A stretch of DNA of 64,000 nt from NCBI GenBank assembly GCA_002749285.1, contig PDPR01000016.1:34075-98074 (forward strand), written 5' to 3'. Both the position numbers and the translations under genes were made by a program. The DNA is from Maribacter sp. (GTDB lineage: Bacteria > Bacteroidota > Bacteroidia > Flavobacteriales > Flavobacteriaceae). The notes beneath the pieces were generated by a model, which searched no databases, was not told the origin of the DNA, and saw only the letters and a program-made list of their open reading frames with translations. This document shows, piece by piece, positions 62,247 through 64,000 of the stretch. How positions within the stretch are numbered: the stretch's first letter is position 1; every line of letters starts with the position of its first letter.

Positions 62247-64000
62247 ATGAGAAAAACCTACATCTCCATATTAATATGCTTGTTGGCCAATTTTAGTTTC
62301 GCACAAACTACGGCCATACCCGACACCAATTTTGAAAATTTTTTAATAACACAAGGTATTGATACCAACGGTGCTAATGGAAATATTTTAAATACCGATG
62401 CCGAGACGGTAACCTCCCTAAATATAAATGTAGATAATATTGTTGATTTTACAGGCTTGGAAGCCTTTGTGAATTTGGAAGAACTGAGTATTTCCAACAA
62501 CCACACCATACAGACCCTTAGCGTTAGTGCAAATACGAAACTAAGGATACTAGACATAAGTAGTTATATTTTAAATCCGGGTTTTGTTTGGTCTCCTTTA
62601 ACTACGTTAGACTTGTCCAACAATACACTTTTGGAAGAAATAACCATTCGGGATTTTAGGAATATGACAACACTTACACTACCTGAAACAAATACGCTGA
62701 AAAAGGTATATATCTACTACCTTGAAGTATCTGATATAAACCTATCCAAACTAAACGGATTGGAAGATATTTACATAAGCAATAGTGCTGCACCTTTAAC
62801 CAACATTACCTTGCCGGAGGAAACACAAGTATTAAAAAAAATATTCATAGGTCATATTTCCATTCCCGATATTAATCTAAGTCCTTATACAGTATTGGAA
62901 GATATAGAACTACGTATAACCTATGTTGAAAATTTACAACTCCCTACTACAAATACATTAAAAAAATTAATAATCACTTGGCATAAAATAGTTACACCTT
63001 TATCACTTGCCGGTGTGCCGGAACTCATTGATTTGGAAATTTCATCAAACCAAACAAATGTTCCGTTACAACTGGATATAACAAACAATGTAAAACTTGT
63101 TAATGTTAATCTGTATAGCAATAAAATGACCAGTATTAACGTAACAAATAATGCCTTAATTGAAGACTTGAATATTTCGTACAATCAACTTCCTTCGGTT
63201 AATCTAACCAATAACACCTTATTAGAAACGCTTAATGCCTCCAATAATGTAATCCCAAATTTAGATATTACCCAAAATACGGTTTTAGAAACAGTAAATT
63301 TAAGCAACAACCTACTTCCTAATTTAGATGTTACCAATAATATAATATTAGGTTCCCTAAATATCAGTAATAATAAGTTTACCGGAACCGGATTGGATTT
63401 AACACAGAATGTGGAACTATACTACCTAAATGTATCTCATAATCAAATAGAATCGTTGAACATTTCTAATTGTGTTAAATTAAGTTCATTTAACGGTTCT
63501 TATAATCTATTTTCGGGCACAGCTATTTTAGACCAACTGTATGTTATAAGATTAAACCACAGTGGTATAATAAATTTTTATTTAATGATAATGCTTTTCA
63601 TTTTGGCGATTTTGAAAACCAACATAGTGATTTTATTACCTACATGTCTTCTACAAACACCTTCGGAGGCTCAGAATTACCTATTATGACTACGTATTAT
63701 TACGCCCCACAAGCCAAGGTTAATGCTATAGAAAATTTAACCCCCAATGCAGGGGAAACCATTACTTTAACAACTACTGTTAGAGGAGCACAAAACCATT
63801 ATAAATGGTTTAAGGATGGTGTGGAAATTACAGGTGCACCAGACAGCCCTAACTACATTATTACAGAGGTAAACGATTGTGATAGTGCTACCTATCATTG
63901 CGAAATTACAAGTGATTTAGTACCTTTTGAAAATGCCAATCCACCGGGAACAGGAGGAAAAAATTTACTTCTTGTAAGAAATGATATAAATGTAACGGTA
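62247..64000 (+). CDS. secreted leucine-rich-repeat protein with following Ig-like region; apparent frameshift near 63.55 kb; 3' end beyond window
   Basis: Signal peptide MRKTYISILICLLANFSFAQ; LRR units (LTNNTLLETLNASNNVIPNLDI); the shifted frame carries NKFLFNDNAFHFGDFENQHSDFITYMSS...TYYYAPQAKVNAIENLTPNAGETITLTTTVRGAQNHYKWFKDGVEI. Confidence 0.75.

Overview
This window is a contiguous chromosomal segment from a Bacteroidota genome, most likely Flavobacteriaceae. Support comes from the SusC/SusD pairs, FecI/FecR systems, TTTG/TAnnTTTG-type promoters and ribosomal gene order. The centre (about 38.2-55.4 kb, minus strand) is the str-S10-spc-alpha ribosomal supercluster: rpsL-rpsG-fusA-rpsJ-rplC...secY-infA-rpmJ-rpsM-rpsK-rpsD-rpoA-rplQ. 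It includes rpmJ and rpmD, which the ORF track missed. carA, eno, a glycogen synthase-like GT5, gltA, two arginine-deiminase-fold genes and argS follow. The left part holds queE, a HerA-like ATPase, a sigma/FecR/SusC(STN)/SusD/esterase locus, an M13 peptidase, folD, ffh, and a second sigma/FecR/TonB-receptor locus divergent from a repeat-built lipoprotein. The right part holds a SusC/SusD/lipoprotein operon and a frameshifted LRR protein. The most notable observations are: (i) a family of GTTTAAAC-cored palindromic intergenic elements, one about 150 bp with 14-bp perfect inverted termini, with two homologous copies in direct orientation bracketing the right-hand SusCD operon; (ii) two clearly decayed genes with multiple frameshifts (VOC family; SDR/DUF2867-type epimerase) and a weaker gene remnant; (iii) a modular 4+3 repeat lipoprotein divergent from an ECF sigma gene that probably starts at TTG; (iv) a terminator/attenuator-like hairpin between rpsJ and rplC. 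I saw no CRISPR array, rRNA, convincing tRNA, intact transposase, or clearly novel defence or biosynthetic system.
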